DNA from: Tolypothrix bouteillei VB521301
GTDB lineage: Bacteria > Cyanobacteriota > Cyanobacteriia > Cyanobacteriales > Nostocaceae
Direction: 5' to 3'
Assembly (NCBI RefSeq): GCF_000760695.4
Contig: NZ_JHEG04000001.1
Coordinates: 5,212,194 to 5,276,193 of the forward strand
Length of the DNA: 64,000 nt
Below the pieces are notes generated by a model, which was not told where the DNA came from, ran no database searches, and saw only the letters and a list, made by a program, of their open reading frames with translations. Positions 1 to 8,859 of the stretch are shown piece after piece. Both the position numbers and the translations under genes were made by a program. Numbering within the stretch: position 1 is the first letter of the stretch; the number at the start of each line of letters is the position of its first letter.

Positions 1-1141
1 TGTTGCTCTTTTTAATTTTGAGAAAGGCACAAGCGATATTCTTGCTGGCATCATCTTACGTCAAGACTTAGAACCTTTCAATTGCGCTCCATTGCCCCTC
101 GCTGACTTTGGTTACGAACCGAGCTTTTACCAGAATCCTAACTCTATTAAAAATTTAGTTGCCCATCAATCTTGTGATTCTATTTTAGCACACTTGCCTC
201 TTGGGGGAATTCACAGTTGTCTTCGCATTCCCCTATTTGTTAAAGAAACATTGCTGGGGGAACTTAACCTTGCAGCAACTCAAACCAACGCTTTTGATGA
301 CGAAGCCCGAGAAATTGGGGGTGAAGTAGCAGCCCAGTTAGCTATTGCCATCCAACAATCCCTGTTACGCGACCAACTTCAACGCTATGCCTTAAAGTTA
401 GAAGAGCGAGTGACCGAACGTACCACAGAGCTACAAGAAACCAACCAAGAACTCGAATCATTCACCTACTCAGTTTCTCACGATTTGCGATCGCCACTGC
501 GTACAATGCAAGGTTTTGCTCAGGCATTACAAGAAGATTATGGCGACCAAATAGATTCAATGGGACAAGAATATATCCAGTTTATTACTGATGGTGCCAT
601 ACATATGGACACCTTAATTTCCGATCTCCTGGCATACAGCCGCCTCAGTCGCGCCCAGATCCAACTTCAGCCTGTCGAGTTAAATAATGTTATTGAAGAA
701 GCACAAAAACAGATCGCTACGCAAATGGCAGAAAAGAAAGCTGAAATTACAATTAATACTTCTCTCCCGTCAGTTATAGCTCATCGTTCTACACTCATTC
801 AAGTCGTGACAAATTTACTCAGTAATGCTATCAAATTTGTAAAGCCAGGAGTACAGCCAAAAATTCAGATTTCGGCTCAAGAAAAACAAAATTTTGTAGA
901 ACTATCATTTGCAGACAACGGTATTGGTATTGCACCTGAGTATCAGGAGCGCGTTTTTCGGGTGTTTGAAAGGCTACACAGTACTGAAGAGTATCCGGGT
1001 ACGGGTATTGGTTTGGCAATTGTCCGTAAAGGAATAGAGCGCATGGGCGGTCAAGTTGTTCTAGAATCAAAAGTTGGAGCAGGCAGCCGTTTCATTATAA
1101 CTCTGCCTAAATCAGTAACCAGCGATCGGCGAGCGGTGTAA
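1..1141 (+). CDS. Sensor histidine kinase, 3' part (GAF-HisKA-HATPase)
   Basis: The reading frame is open from the first bases of the window (frame of base 2), so the gene begins upstream and only its C-terminal ~379 codons are seen; the first possible internal start, a TTG at 92, is probably not the true start. Order: end of a GAF domain (to about base 370), a coiled-coil linker, a HisKA dimerisation domain with the H-box SVSHDLRSPLR (His codon 479-481), then an HATPase_c domain with N-box NLLSNAIKF, G1 DNGIGI and G2 GTGIGLAI. It should autophosphorylate on His and pass the phosphate to a receiver protein. No receiver domain follows; the next gene starts 4 bp downstream, so the two are probably co-transcribed. 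The input signal cannot be told because the N-terminus is outside the window; a phytochrome-like protein is possible. Confidence 0.9.
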   Translation, partial: VALFNFEKGTSDILAGIILRQDLEPFNCAPLPLADFGYEPSFYQNPNSIKNLVAHQSCDSILAHLPLGGIHSCLRIPLFVKETLLGELNLAATQTNAFDDEAREIGGEVAAQLAIAIQQSLLRDQLQRYALKLEERVTERTTELQETNQELESFTYSVSHDLRSPLRTMQGFAQALQEDYGDQIDSMGQEYIQFITDGAIHMDTLISDLLAYSRLSRAQIQLQPVELNNVIEEAQKQIATQMAEKKAEITINTSLPSVIAHRSTLIQVVTNLLSNAIKFVKPGVQPKIQISAQEKQNFVELSFADNGIGIAPEYQERVFRVFERLHSTEEYPGTGIGLAIVRKGIERMGGQVVLESKVGAGSRFIITLPKSVTSDRRAV

Positions 1142-1145
1142 AAAA

Positions 1146-2336
1146 ATGAAAACTTACGATTGGATTGTTGTTGGTGCTGGTATTGCGGGTGCTGCACTTG
1201 CTTATGAACTTGTTAAAAAGGGCTACGCAGTGCTGTTGTTGGAACAACAGGCAATTCCACAAAATGCAACAAGGTATAGTTATGGTGGAATCGCTTTTTG
1301 GGCTGGTACAACTCCTCTAACCAAACAATTATGTGCTGAAGGTATTGCACTCCATCAAAATCTATCACAAGAATTAGACTTTGATACTGAATTTCGAGAA
1401 TTAGATTTACTTTTAACAATTCCTGCTGACACCAATCCACAAGAGGTTGCAGTATCTTACACTCGGTTTGACATTCCTCCAACGTTACTCAGCGTTAAAG
1501 AAGCTTGTGAATTAGAACCTTTATTGAACCCAAATGCGATCGCAGGTGCTTTAACTGTCAAACACGGTCACATTCACCCAGAAAAAACAGCCCAAGCTTA
1601 CACAACAGCTTTTTTGCGTGCTGGGGGTGAAATGAAGATCGAACAAGTTATAAACCTCTACCCCCATTCGCTAACTCCCCCACCCTCTGATTTCTTAAGA
1701 TTTACGGAAGTACAGACCACTACAGAAACGTACTATAGTGCTAACACTGTTGTTTGTGCGGGTGGTCTCAGCCGACAATTATTTCAGGCATCTAACGTTT
1801 CCATTAAGCTGTATTTCACTCATGCGGAAATGCTTGAAACTCCACCTATTGATAGTATCCAACTGCGGACTTTAGTTATGCCCGCAAATTTCAACCGATT
1901 TCAGTTGGAGACTGAATCTTCTAAAAATGATAGTGTGTGGACACAACCCGATTCTGAAGTTGTACCGCCTATTCTCGATACAGGGGCTATTCAATTTAAA
2001 GATGGGAGCTTCCGATTTGGTCAGATCAGTCGCGCATTAACAAACCCCTTCGCTCAGATTGATTCGACAGAAAGCGAAGCAACGATACGACAGGGGTTGA
2101 AAGAAATATTGCCAATTTTGGGGGACTTACCAGGAACTTGGCATCGCTGTTTGGTGTCATTCAGTCATGATGCACTTCCTGTAGTCGGTCGTATTTCAGG
2201 GCACGAAGGGATTTACGCTTTTTCTGGCTTCAGCAATCCCCTCGCGATCGTACCGACTTTAGCTCGGCGTTTTGCTAATTGGGTATCTGGAGAAAAAGAC
2301 GAAATCATTCTTAAATTGTGTCCCCAACGCTTGTAA
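1146..2336 (+). CDS. FAD-dependent oxidoreductase, DAO (glycine/D-amino acid oxidase-like) family
   Basis: A 396-residue protein starting with a dinucleotide-binding fold: beta strand DWIVVGAGIAG (GxGxxG near residues 9-14) and an acidic residue after the second strand (LLLEQ). The C-terminus has a DAO-type ending, with a VSFSHDALPVVGR segment followed by GIYAFSGFSN, where the FAD-binding loop normally lies. The family oxidises amines or amino acids with FAD, reducing O2 or a quinone; the substrate cannot be inferred here. ATG at 1146 is only 4 bp after the stop of the histidine kinase, so translation of the two may be linked. No signal peptide is seen, so a cytosolic location is expected. 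Alternatives are a sarcosine oxidase- or thiO-like protein; thiO normally sits near thiamine genes, and none is present. Confidence 0.85.
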   Translation: MKTYDWIVVGAGIAGAALAYELVKKGYAVLLLEQQAIPQNATRYSYGGIAFWAGTTPLTKQLCAEGIALHQNLSQELDFDTEFRELDLLLTIPADTNPQEVAVSYTRFDIPPTLLSVKEACELEPLLNPNAIAGALTVKHGHIHPEKTAQAYTTAFLRAGGEMKIEQVINLYPHSLTPPPSDFLRFTEVQTTTETYYSANTVVCAGGLSRQLFQASNVSIKLYFTHAEMLETPPIDSIQLRTLVMPANFNRFQLETESSKNDSVWTQPDSEVVPPILDTGAIQFKDGSFRFGQISRALTNPFAQIDSTESEATIRQGLKEILPILGDLPGTWHRCLVSFSHDALPVVGRISGHEGIYAFSGFSNPLAIVPTLARRFANWVSGEKDEIILKLCPQRL

Positions 2337-2414
2337 AATTATTGCAAATGACAGCTATAATAAAAACTAATACATCACTTGCATAATAGTATCAAGCTTT
2401 ACAGATAGTATATT

Positions 2415-2831
2415 CTAGCATTCATGGCTGTGAATGTAAACCCTATTTACACCATTAGCTGGCACAATTTCTTGTTCTTCCAAAACGGCTTTAACGGCAT
2501 CAGATGCAGCGAGAGCTTTAACTCCTGCTGCAGATATTTCGATAGGAATGGAACCCAATGCATCGGGTCTTTCTGCTAATTCCTTACCGCCAAAATCTTG
2601 GATAATTTTCTTAATGTAACTTAGCGCTTGAGCCGCTGAGTTACGAATTCCTTCTATTGTGGCTCGCCGTTCGGCTCTAGTTAAGCGCGAGTTAACTGGG
2701 TTGTCACAACGATCGTCCAGTTTTAAAAAAACTATCACGCTTACCTTTTGCTGGGGGGCTAGGTGACCCAGCCGACAGGCAAACTCAGAACTGATTTTAT
2801 TTTTCTTTAAAGTTGTGTTGTTTGAGTACAT
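2415..2831 (-). CDS. Stand-alone subtilisin-propeptide-like (I9-type) protein
   Basis: A 138-residue protein with no signal peptide. Its middle and end resemble a subtilase propeptide/inhibitor I9 fold: a first strand VSVIVFLKL (about 31-39), a helix with AQALSYIKKIIQDFGG, then LGSIPIEISAAGVKALAASD and a final strand AVKAVLEEQEI. The last part parallels the propeptide of the protease encoded just upstream (VATVEVTPKTLEALVEQP, then VVAILPNQKI). It starts 21 bp after the protease stop, preceded by AGGA 9 nt before the ATG, so both are on one leftward transcript. I infer a chaperone or inhibitor of that protease, as known for free I9 proteins such as the yeast proteinase B inhibitor. The assignment rests on pattern similarity only. 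Confidence 0.7.
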   Translation of the reverse strand: MYSNNTTLKKNKISSEFACRLGHLAPQQKVSVIVFLKLDDRCDNPVNSRLTRAERRATIEGIRNSAAQALSYIKKIIQDFGGKELAERPDALGSIPIEISAAGVKALAASDAVKAVLEEQEIVPANGVNRVYIHSHEC

Positions 2832-2852
2832 GATGCACTTTCCTGGAGACCA

Positions 2853-4205
2853 TCAACTAAGAGCGTTTAATGCTTCCACGGGCTGCACAACTCCCCATCC
2901 CCAACGATTGTCGGGACGGCGATCGTTTCCGCCTGGGTGTTGTGCTGTCTCCTTCAGTGCAGTCATAATATCCGTGACAGGTGCCGTTGGCTTAGCTGCC
3001 ATTAACAACGCTGCCGCACCCGCAATATGTGGGGTTGCCATAGAAGTGCCATCCATATAGTTATACTCGTAGGTTCCGTTTGGTGTTTTCGTCGGTGGTA
3101 TGCAAGAGTAGACTTGAGCACCTGGTGCAACAACGTCTGGCTTTGTTACCAAACCATTTGATTCATCTCCAGGAAACACAAGGCTTGCTCCGCTACTAAA
3201 GAAAGCGACATCAACCCTGTCGTTTGGCAGTTTTTCTATTGCACCCACACTGAAGGCATTGTATGCATTACCAGGTGAGCTAGTATTACCGTGGTTTTCG
3301 TTGCCGATCGCTACTACTGGTAAAATACCATACTGATTCACAAGGATGTCAAGTACCTCAGCGAAGAGAGGTTCGTAATAGCTAAGACCTAAAGACATAT
3401 TTATAATATCAGCCCCTCTTTCGATAGCCCAAGAAATACCTTCCAATAAAGTTCTCAAAGTGGTATCCCCAATTAGCACACCAGCCACCAATAAATTCGC
3501 TTGTGGTGCAACGCCAATAGATAAACCTCTAGCAGTTTGTCCGCCTGCGATCGTTCCACAAACATGAGTTCCATGCTGTCCGCAATCAAAAGCTGGGGAT
3601 GCATTAATTCGCCTCCCAAGGGGATCGATGACAACAAATTCTTTGACTCGTTTCTGGAGTGCTGGGTGAGCTGCATAAACGCCCGTATCTAAAACAGCGA
3701 CGTTAATGTTTTCACCAGTCGTCTTTTCCCATAACCTGGGAATATCCAATTGTCTGAGACCCCAGGTGAAGTTTTCTTTACTCTCCTCAGCGAATAACTC
3801 AGAATATTCAATTTTTCGGGGCTGAATCAGGTGAATTTTTTGATTTGGCAAAATAGCAACAACATTAGGTTGTTCTACCAAAGCCTCCAACGTTTTGGGA
3901 GTCACTTCAACCGTTGCGACTGGCAATGCACCAGAACCAATGGTAGAAAACGCTAGAGGTTCGTCGTGATACCCTTTATCAAAAGTAGCTTCTTGGTAAT
4001 CATCAAAGATTTCCGCCGCTACTTGAATGGTTGCTTGCTGTTGAACCTGAACCAACCGCTTTTTTAGTTCGCGCAAACGCCCTCTTGGTGGTAAGCCTTC
4101 ACTGGGTGGCGCTTCGTAGATTACAATTGCATCCCGTTTGTCATCTTCTCCCATTTCAGCAAGAAAAGGTTCAAAAGCTGGTGAAATTTTGTTTTCTGGA
4201 TTCAT
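2853..4205 (-). CDS. Subtilisin-like serine protease (peptidase S8)
   Basis: A 450-residue subtilase. Residues ~25-125 form an I9-like propeptide (IVIYEAPP strand; VATVEVTPKTLEALVEQP). The catalytic domain runs from ~145 to the end with Asp173 (VAVLDTGVY), His211 (GQHGTHVCG), oxyanion Asn302 (VAIGNENHG) and Ser388 (DGTSMATPHIAG), so the triad is complete. No Sec signal peptide is seen at the N-terminus (MNPENKISPAFEPF), which suggests an intracellular subtilase, or one exported by another route. The next gene downstream, 21 bp away, looks like a second, free propeptide. The family cleaves peptide bonds with broad specificity, and the propeptide usually inhibits until autoprocessing. It reads away from the FAD oxidoreductase, which is convergent with this pair. 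Confidence 0.92.
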   Translation of the reverse strand: MNPENKISPAFEPFLAEMGEDDKRDAIVIYEAPPSEGLPPRGRLRELKKRLVQVQQQATIQVAAEIFDDYQEATFDKGYHDEPLAFSTIGSGALPVATVEVTPKTLEALVEQPNVVAILPNQKIHLIQPRKIEYSELFAEESKENFTWGLRQLDIPRLWEKTTGENINVAVLDTGVYAAHPALQKRVKEFVVIDPLGRRINASPAFDCGQHGTHVCGTIAGGQTARGLSIGVAPQANLLVAGVLIGDTTLRTLLEGISWAIERGADIINMSLGLSYYEPLFAEVLDILVNQYGILPVVAIGNENHGNTSSPGNAYNAFSVGAIEKLPNDRVDVAFFSSGASLVFPGDESNGLVTKPDVVAPGAQVYSCIPPTKTPNGTYEYNYMDGTSMATPHIAGAAALLMAAKPTAPVTDIMTALKETAQHPGGNDRRPDNRWGWGVVQPVEALNALS

Positions 4206-4795
4206 TGCGATCTACCTCTTACTCAATTAAGTGTTGTTAGCTTAGTGGTTGTCTATAGTAAAACTGCGGATTTTTTACTCGTCTTCAGTATTAATTGACG
4301 GCAAATCAATTAACCTTATTTGAAATCCTGCTAAAGTAATGATATTTATGTTTTTGTTTGGTAGAGCAATTGCCAAGCAACGGATAGGTACCTCGATCGA
4401 GGGACGAATTTATCGTTATAAAAGTCCCCACACGCTTTTAAAAATAGCAAAATTTTAACTTACTATAAACTTTTTACGTACTGTTTGACGTTCTTCTAAA
4501 AAGTATGGTAAGTAATTTTGCCCAAGAACCTGAAATAGGAAAATAATTTATTATATAATTCTACCTTATATCATTTTTAATTAATAGACCAATAGAATTA
4601 TGTATTGTTCAAATCCTCAAGATACTACTGTTGGGGAAAATATACTTTACATATACTTCATATATTATTCGTTAAAAATACACATTAATCTTAAGTCTTT
4701 GTAAAGATGGGAACTTTTTAAATTATAGATTTTATATTCTAGATTTTGGATTGGGAATAAGTTTTTCTTCCCAGTTCTCCCAAGTTCTGCAGTTC
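4206..4795. other. Intergenic region without recognisable gene
   Basis: About 590 bp of AT-rich DNA between the S8 protease start and the next leftward gene. It should hold the promoter of the protease. No tRNA-like fold, ORF with coding character or large inverted repeat was found. The last ~60 bp (4740-4800) are low-complexity alternating T-rich and CCCAATTC/CCCAGTTC text of the kind seen between many cyanobacterial genes. Confidence 0.5.
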
Positions 4796-5374
4796 CTAAT
4801 CCCCAATTCCCATTTTTACAATTTCTGCAATTTCCCGTAAAAGATTGTTCTGTTCTTGTTGAATTTCCTCTAAGCGAATAGAAATATCTGTCAATCTTTG
4901 CTGCTTATCCTTAGGAATGAGTTGAGTCTGATGCGGTAGTAAAGATTGTATATTCGCATCACTCATTTGAGTACTTGTAACTTGTTTTGCACCGGAATCA
5001 ACAATTTTACCAAATGATTGAAGACCCATTTTGACAAGAAATTGAAGCCCTCTTAATGGAAGTTGTAAAAGTGACAGACTTGCTGCTTCAATAAATCGGC
5101 TTATGGCTTTTACAGAACTACTGAGGATAGAAAAAGTGAAAAGCAGGATAACTACACTAATAATTGGGTGATGAGCCCCAGCATCGAGAAGTTTTACCAG
5201 CCTGAAAAGTATGGGGTGTTGCTCAAACCAATGATTTAGGGATGAAGAGAGAGCAGTTTGAACTGTTTGCGAGGTTGTATTCTTTATTTGCTCTGCAGAC
5301 TGTAGAGTCTGTTCTAAATTGAAAGTTGGTAATGGGGGAAAGGACATGGAAGACATGGGGGATGAGGGAGACAA
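4796..5374 (-). CDS. Conserved-type hypothetical protein with one membrane segment and C-terminal coiled coil
   Basis: Up to 192 residues; the most upstream start is a TTG at 5374, and ATG codons follow at residues 7 and 10 (5356 and 5347). The first ~10 residues are encoded by C/T-rich low-complexity DNA, so the ATG at 5347 may be the true start. A hydrophobic helix (PIISVVILLFTFSILSSSV, about 69-87) is followed by amphipathic helices, and the last ~35 residues (ISIRLEEIQQEQNNLLREI) look like a coiled coil. I do not recognise a family. It may be an inner-membrane anchored small protein. It lies alone, downstream of nothing on its strand for 1 kb. Confidence 0.6.
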   Translation of the reverse strand: MSPSSPMSSMSFPPLPTFNLEQTLQSAEQIKNTTSQTVQTALSSSLNHWFEQHPILFRLVKLLDAGAHHPIISVVILLFTFSILSSSVKAISRFIEAASLSLLQLPLRGLQFLVKMGLQSFGKIVDSGAKQVTSTQMSDANIQSLLPHQTQLIPKDKQQRLTDISIRLEEIQQEQNNLLREIAEIVKMGIGD

Positions 5375-5427
5375 GGGGGATGCTCGATGGCGATCGCCTC
5401 TACAAGCATGGTGAAAAACCCGCTTGA

Positions 5428-5664
5428 TGGAAACCGTCAGGTCAAAGGGTAAAGCGCGGATTGTACAAAAGTCGTGATAGTCACATCATTAATGCAGATT
5501 GCAATGGTAGTGCTAACATCATGAGAAAAGTAGCCTCACAGCTAGGACTGAACCTAGCCAAGGTGGGTAGGGGAGCCTTGACACTCCCAAGACGAGTTGA
5601 TTTGTTTAACGGATTAAGTAAATCATATCGTAAACGTTGTGTAGCACGGCTTCAGCCTGGGTAA
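5428..5664 (+). pseudogene. TnpB C-terminal relic (IS200/IS605 family)
   Basis: Only the last ~79 codons of a TnpB transposon-encoded nuclease remain: PSGQRVKRGLYKSRDSH followed by INADCNGSANIMRKV, the C-terminal RuvC III region with the catalytic Asp of the N-A-D motif. A TGA at 5425 closes the frame upstream and the rest of the gene and any tnpA are absent. Downstream, 5690-5711 carries a CCCT...AGGGG hairpin followed by GATGTCAA, as at the right end of such elements. It differs from the two complete TnpB copies elsewhere in the window and so derives from another, older element. Confidence 0.75.
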
Positions 5665-5711
5665 CTACATCAGTTTAGAATTCCCTGTGTTTCAACTAGG
5701 GGAGATGTCAA

Positions 5712-6388
5712 CCTATGCCAAGAATCCCTAACATGAAATGTTACAGACAGATAATGAATTCGCATGAATTTTCGGACTGATGTATGATGAGTGTGTAAGG
5801 TTTTTATAAAAGCAATACTCCGGGGGTCAGTTAAGTTACTGCAAAGCTATGGCTCAAGTACTAATGAGTACACTGCACAGCAGTCACTGTACTGTGATTT
5901 AAGTCACAACTAACTCATACTTATGACGTCGATCGTAATGGCTCTTAGGTAGGAGGAATTGGGTTTGCTTAAATTGTTACAAATAAAACGAGTTCGAGCC
6001 AAATCTGGCATTGAGCCACCTATAAGATAAGTGCCTTCTCTCCACCCATTATGAAGCAGGCATAAACGCAGAGTGCATCTACCTTTACCTTTTGGTAAAG
6101 CCTAATTCTCATGGGAGGTTAAATTTAAGAAAATGTTTTGTAAAAAAACTAACCAATATCGCCGCTCTGTGCTGACACCGAACCTAAAGCACAAATTTGT
6201 AGAAACTTTATTTGACAGATTGCTAAATCCCTGTTAGTAAAGCACTTTACTTTAAACTCGATTATAGATACTAAGATGCTGGCCTGCTTTTTGTCAAGTC
6301 AAAAACAGGATCGAACTTAGATTTAATTAGATAGTAGGGGAAAGTAAATTCCCTGACAACAGGCGTCTACCAACTCGCCCCAGTCTGT
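5712..6388. other. Intergenic region, probable upstream region of an exported protein gene
   Basis: About 680 bp with no convincing coding frame and no tRNA fold. A near-palindromic stretch with repeated GTAC/AGTACA (5855-5900) and a TAAAGCACTTTA motif near 6238 are visible but do not match anything I know. It most likely includes the promoter and 5' leader of the gene at 6413. Confidence 0.4.
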
Positions 6389-7207
6389 TTGCACAATAAA
6401 AATGTAAGTCTTATGAATACGCTCGCTCATTTATTAAGTCTATGTGCTCTTTCCGTGTCTGCGTTAACTGCTATGTCTGCTGTCAGTATTGCACAGACTG
6501 CACCAACACCTAGCACCGAGACACAGCCAACTAATACAAATACTACACCAACACCTAACACCCAAACAAAACCAACCAATACAAATACTACACCAATACC
6601 TAGCACCGAGACACAGCCAACTAATACAAATACTACACCAACACCTAACACCCAAATAAAACCAACCAATACAAATACTACAAACGCACAACAGATTTGC
6701 TCGTATAACACTGTTGAAGGTTTGTTACCTCCACCATCCAATCAGCAGCAAAATTCTTCGCTGTCCTATCTAGCAGAGCAAGGTTTTGTGCAAAATGCTG
6801 AGGGTGCTTGGGTGTGTTATGCCAATGACGAACAAAAACCAGGGCGCTACTACACACTTTTTAAAGTACAACAAATCAACGGAGCGCTGATCGCTACGTC
6901 TTTTCTAGACCAAGGGACTCCGATCCAAGAACAAGGAGATCGTACCGTTGAATTGTTTATGAAGCTCATTCAAAATCATACAAAAGCCAATACACAAAAC
7001 CAGCAAAGTATACAAAGATACTTGTCATCCTTCGTCTCCTTAGTTGAGCAAGGTAAAGTACAACCTTCACGGCGAGGTTATCTCTTTGACCAACCCAGTC
7101 GCGGACTTGTTTTATACCATCCTGTAACGGGAGGAGATCTCCAAGGTACGGGAATCACCATAAATATTAACTCTCCCCAGAACTTAGTTGCTTCTCCTGC
7201 GTCATAA
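6389..7207 (+). CDS. Exported protein with Thr/Pro/Asn-rich 15-residue repeats
   Basis: The frame opens with a TTG at 6389; an ATG at 6413 (residue 9) followed by NTLAHLLSLCALSVSALTAM gives a normal Sec signal peptide ending near AQT and is the better start. Next come four 15-residue repeats of the type TPTPSTETQPTNTNT alternating with TPTPNTQTKPTNTNT, a flexible linker, then a ~175-residue globular domain (from about residue 97) containing two Cys (QQICSYN and WVCYAND). I do not recognise this domain. The neighbour 75 bp downstream is also exported and also has 45-bp repeats, which suggests that the two act together at the cell surface. No operon is proven, but orientation and spacing allow it. 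Confidence 0.7.
   Translation: MHNKNVSLMNTLAHLLSLCALSVSALTAMSAVSIAQTAPTPSTETQPTNTNTTPTPNTQTKPTNTNTTPIPSTETQPTNTNTTPTPNTQIKPTNTNTTNAQQICSYNTVEGLLPPPSNQQQNSSLSYLAEQGFVQNAEGAWVCYANDEQKPGRYYTLFKVQQINGALIATSFLDQGTPIQEQGDRTVELFMKLIQNHTKANTQNQQSIQRYLSSFVSLVEQGKVQPSRRGYLFDQPSRGLVLYHPVTGGDLQGTGITININSPQNLVASPAS
6500..6679 (+). repeat. Four in-frame 45-bp tandem repeats
   Basis: Four 45-bp units in alternating A-B-A-B order encode the TPTP(S/N)T linker of the exported protein. Units A and B differ in their centre (STETQ against NTQTK), so the present state looks like duplication of a 90-bp A-B pair. Confidence 0.9.
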
Positions 7208-7282
7208 CACTTACGCACTGAGTTTTTTTATTAAAACCGTATCAAGACCACAGACCATACCAAGCGAGAATGGAGGTTAGGC

Positions 7283-8761
7283 TTGTTTAAATCCCGTATC
7301 GTAAAAACCGCAATTGCATTCACATCCTATCTAGCAGCGACCGTCACTGCTCCACACCAAGCATTAGCGCAGCTGAATGTAGGGCGTTATGGAATCCAAC
7401 CAGGGCTAGAGCCAAATTATCTTCAATACCAATTGTCCGGGCGGGATTTGACCCAACTGCGCGGTATCCCCGCTTGTCATGTAGGCTTTGGTGCGGGCTG
7501 TGATAAGTCTGCAGCAATACTCCAACAAATAGTAGAATCCAACAACGGGCCAACATACCAAGAGTTAATTATCCGCGCTGCTGGGGGGCAAGCAAACTTC
7601 CAAAATTTTGCCTCCTATTACGGCAACAATCCCAATCTCTCATTAGTACCTTTGTCCTCATTCTGGGCTAATGATGACCCACATATTCTAGATGGATATA
7701 GATATACCCTTGGACAGCCAGTTAATAGAACACCCGTACAAGGTTTGGGGGAAGTAACGAAAAACTTCTACTGGTCGCCAGAGAGAAGTGGAACCTCCGA
7801 AAGCTTGCGCGACGGATTGCTGGATTTGAAATACTCCTACGGACGTTTGCTTTTAGAAGAAGTCGCGAAAATTCCTAATGCCCAGCAACAAATCCAGGCT
7901 TTAAATCTCCCATCAGATGTTAAACAATTTTATACACGTCAACTTACTCAAGGGGTAAGTTCATTAAGGAGTGGAAATCAGGCACAACTTCAAAACAACC
8001 TTCTTGAAGTACTGTCAATGCCATTCAATCACAGTAACGCAGAGTACAATCGTCCTCCGCTTGGTATTCCTGAAGAGTATGCTTCACTTACTGGGATCGC
8101 TCTACCAGGGGAGTCTTTTATTGCTGTCGGACCAACAGATTTACCAGTTGGAGAAGTTGCTGAGCTAGGTTCTCCTTTTTTGGTTGAAGGAAACGTTGTA
8201 TCGCAAGTCCCCAGTGGTCAACGTGCTAGTGGGTTCCCCTTCTGGGTACTTGGTGCCATACCCCTAGCCCTGTTACCTTTTGCCTTTGGTGGCGGTGGTG
8301 GAGATGATGACTCAAATACAGAAAATGTACCACCTTCAGTGACACCTCCAGTTGGAGAACAGCCTCCTAGCGAACAACCGCCTGTGACACCTCCAGTTGG
8401 AGAACAGCCTCCCGGAGAACAACCGCCTGTGACACCTCCAGTTGGAGAACAACCTCCCGGAGAACAACCACCTGTGACGCCTCCAGTTGGAGAACAGCCT
8501 CCCGGAGAACAACCGCCTGTGACACCTCCAGTTGGAGAACAACCTCCCGGAGAACAACCACCTGTGACGCCTCCCGGAGAACAACCACCCGGAGAACAAC
8601 CACCTGTGACGCCTCCAGTTGGAGAACAGCCTCCCGGAGAACAACCACCTGTGACGCCTCCAGTCAAGATACCCGAGTCCTCAACATTGACACCCCTGTT
8701 GGTACTCACACTGGTAATGTCTTTATTTGGTTATAAAAAGTGGTATGTACGCAGAGGATAA
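7283..8761 (+). CDS. Exported repeat protein with PEP-CTERM-like C-terminus
   Basis: A 492-residue protein starting at a TTG (7283); GGAGG lies 6 nt upstream and supports this start. It has a signal peptide (about residues 1-29, ending at ALA), a ~290-residue domain of unknown family (two Cys in PACHVGFGAGCDK), a hydrophobic helix FPFWVLGAIPLALLPFAF (~315-332) followed by a Gly/Asp run, and a VTPPVGEQPPGEQPP repeat region (~353-461). The last 30 residues, IPESSTLTP then LLVLTLVMSLFGY and a basic tail KKWYVRRG, have the PEP-CTERM layout of a Pro-Glu motif, a membrane helix and a positive tail. PEP-CTERM proteins are cut by an exosortase and linked to the surface or to exopolysaccharide. The motif here is PESS rather than PEPS, so the match is imperfect. 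Confidence 0.75.
   Translation: MFKSRIVKTAIAFTSYLAATVTAPHQALAQLNVGRYGIQPGLEPNYLQYQLSGRDLTQLRGIPACHVGFGAGCDKSAAILQQIVESNNGPTYQELIIRAAGGQANFQNFASYYGNNPNLSLVPLSSFWANDDPHILDGYRYTLGQPVNRTPVQGLGEVTKNFYWSPERSGTSESLRDGLLDLKYSYGRLLLEEVAKIPNAQQQIQALNLPSDVKQFYTRQLTQGVSSLRSGNQAQLQNNLLEVLSMPFNHSNAEYNRPPLGIPEEYASLTGIALPGESFIAVGPTDLPVGEVAELGSPFLVEGNVVSQVPSGQRASGFPFWVLGAIPLALLPFAFGGGGGDDDSNTENVPPSVTPPVGEQPPSEQPPVTPPVGEQPPGEQPPVTPPVGEQPPGEQPPVTPPVGEQPPGEQPPVTPPVGEQPPGEQPPVTPPGEQPPGEQPPVTPPVGEQPPGEQPPVTPPVKIPESSTLTPLLVLTLVMSLFGYKKWYVRRG
8339..8665 (+). repeat. 45-bp tandem repeats encoding a Pro/Glu/Gln-rich stalk
   Basis: Five full 45-bp units, one of 42 bp with a changed order, one more full unit and a 15-bp partial unit encode VTPPVGEQPPGEQPP. 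The units differ mostly at third positions (GTGACA against GTGACG, CCGCCT against CCACCT), so the protein repeat is under some constraint. Copy number is likely to vary between strains. Confidence 0.9.
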
Positions 8762-8859
8762 ACTACCTTAAATAATTTCGTTTCAGCGAACTAACAGCTT
8801 TCAATTCCAGGATGGACACTGCTTGGCAAAAACACCAAATTCCTCTTTCGATCGGCTCC

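Noticed and set aside
6500..6679. Regular repeats that could suggest a CRISPR array
   Set aside because: Units are contiguous without unique spacers and encode a 15-residue protein repeat in an intact frame.
8218..8709. Several long antisense frames over the Pro-rich repeat region
   Set aside because: They mirror the 45-bp repeat of the sense gene; composition is Gly/Cys/Ser-only repeats without ribosome sites.
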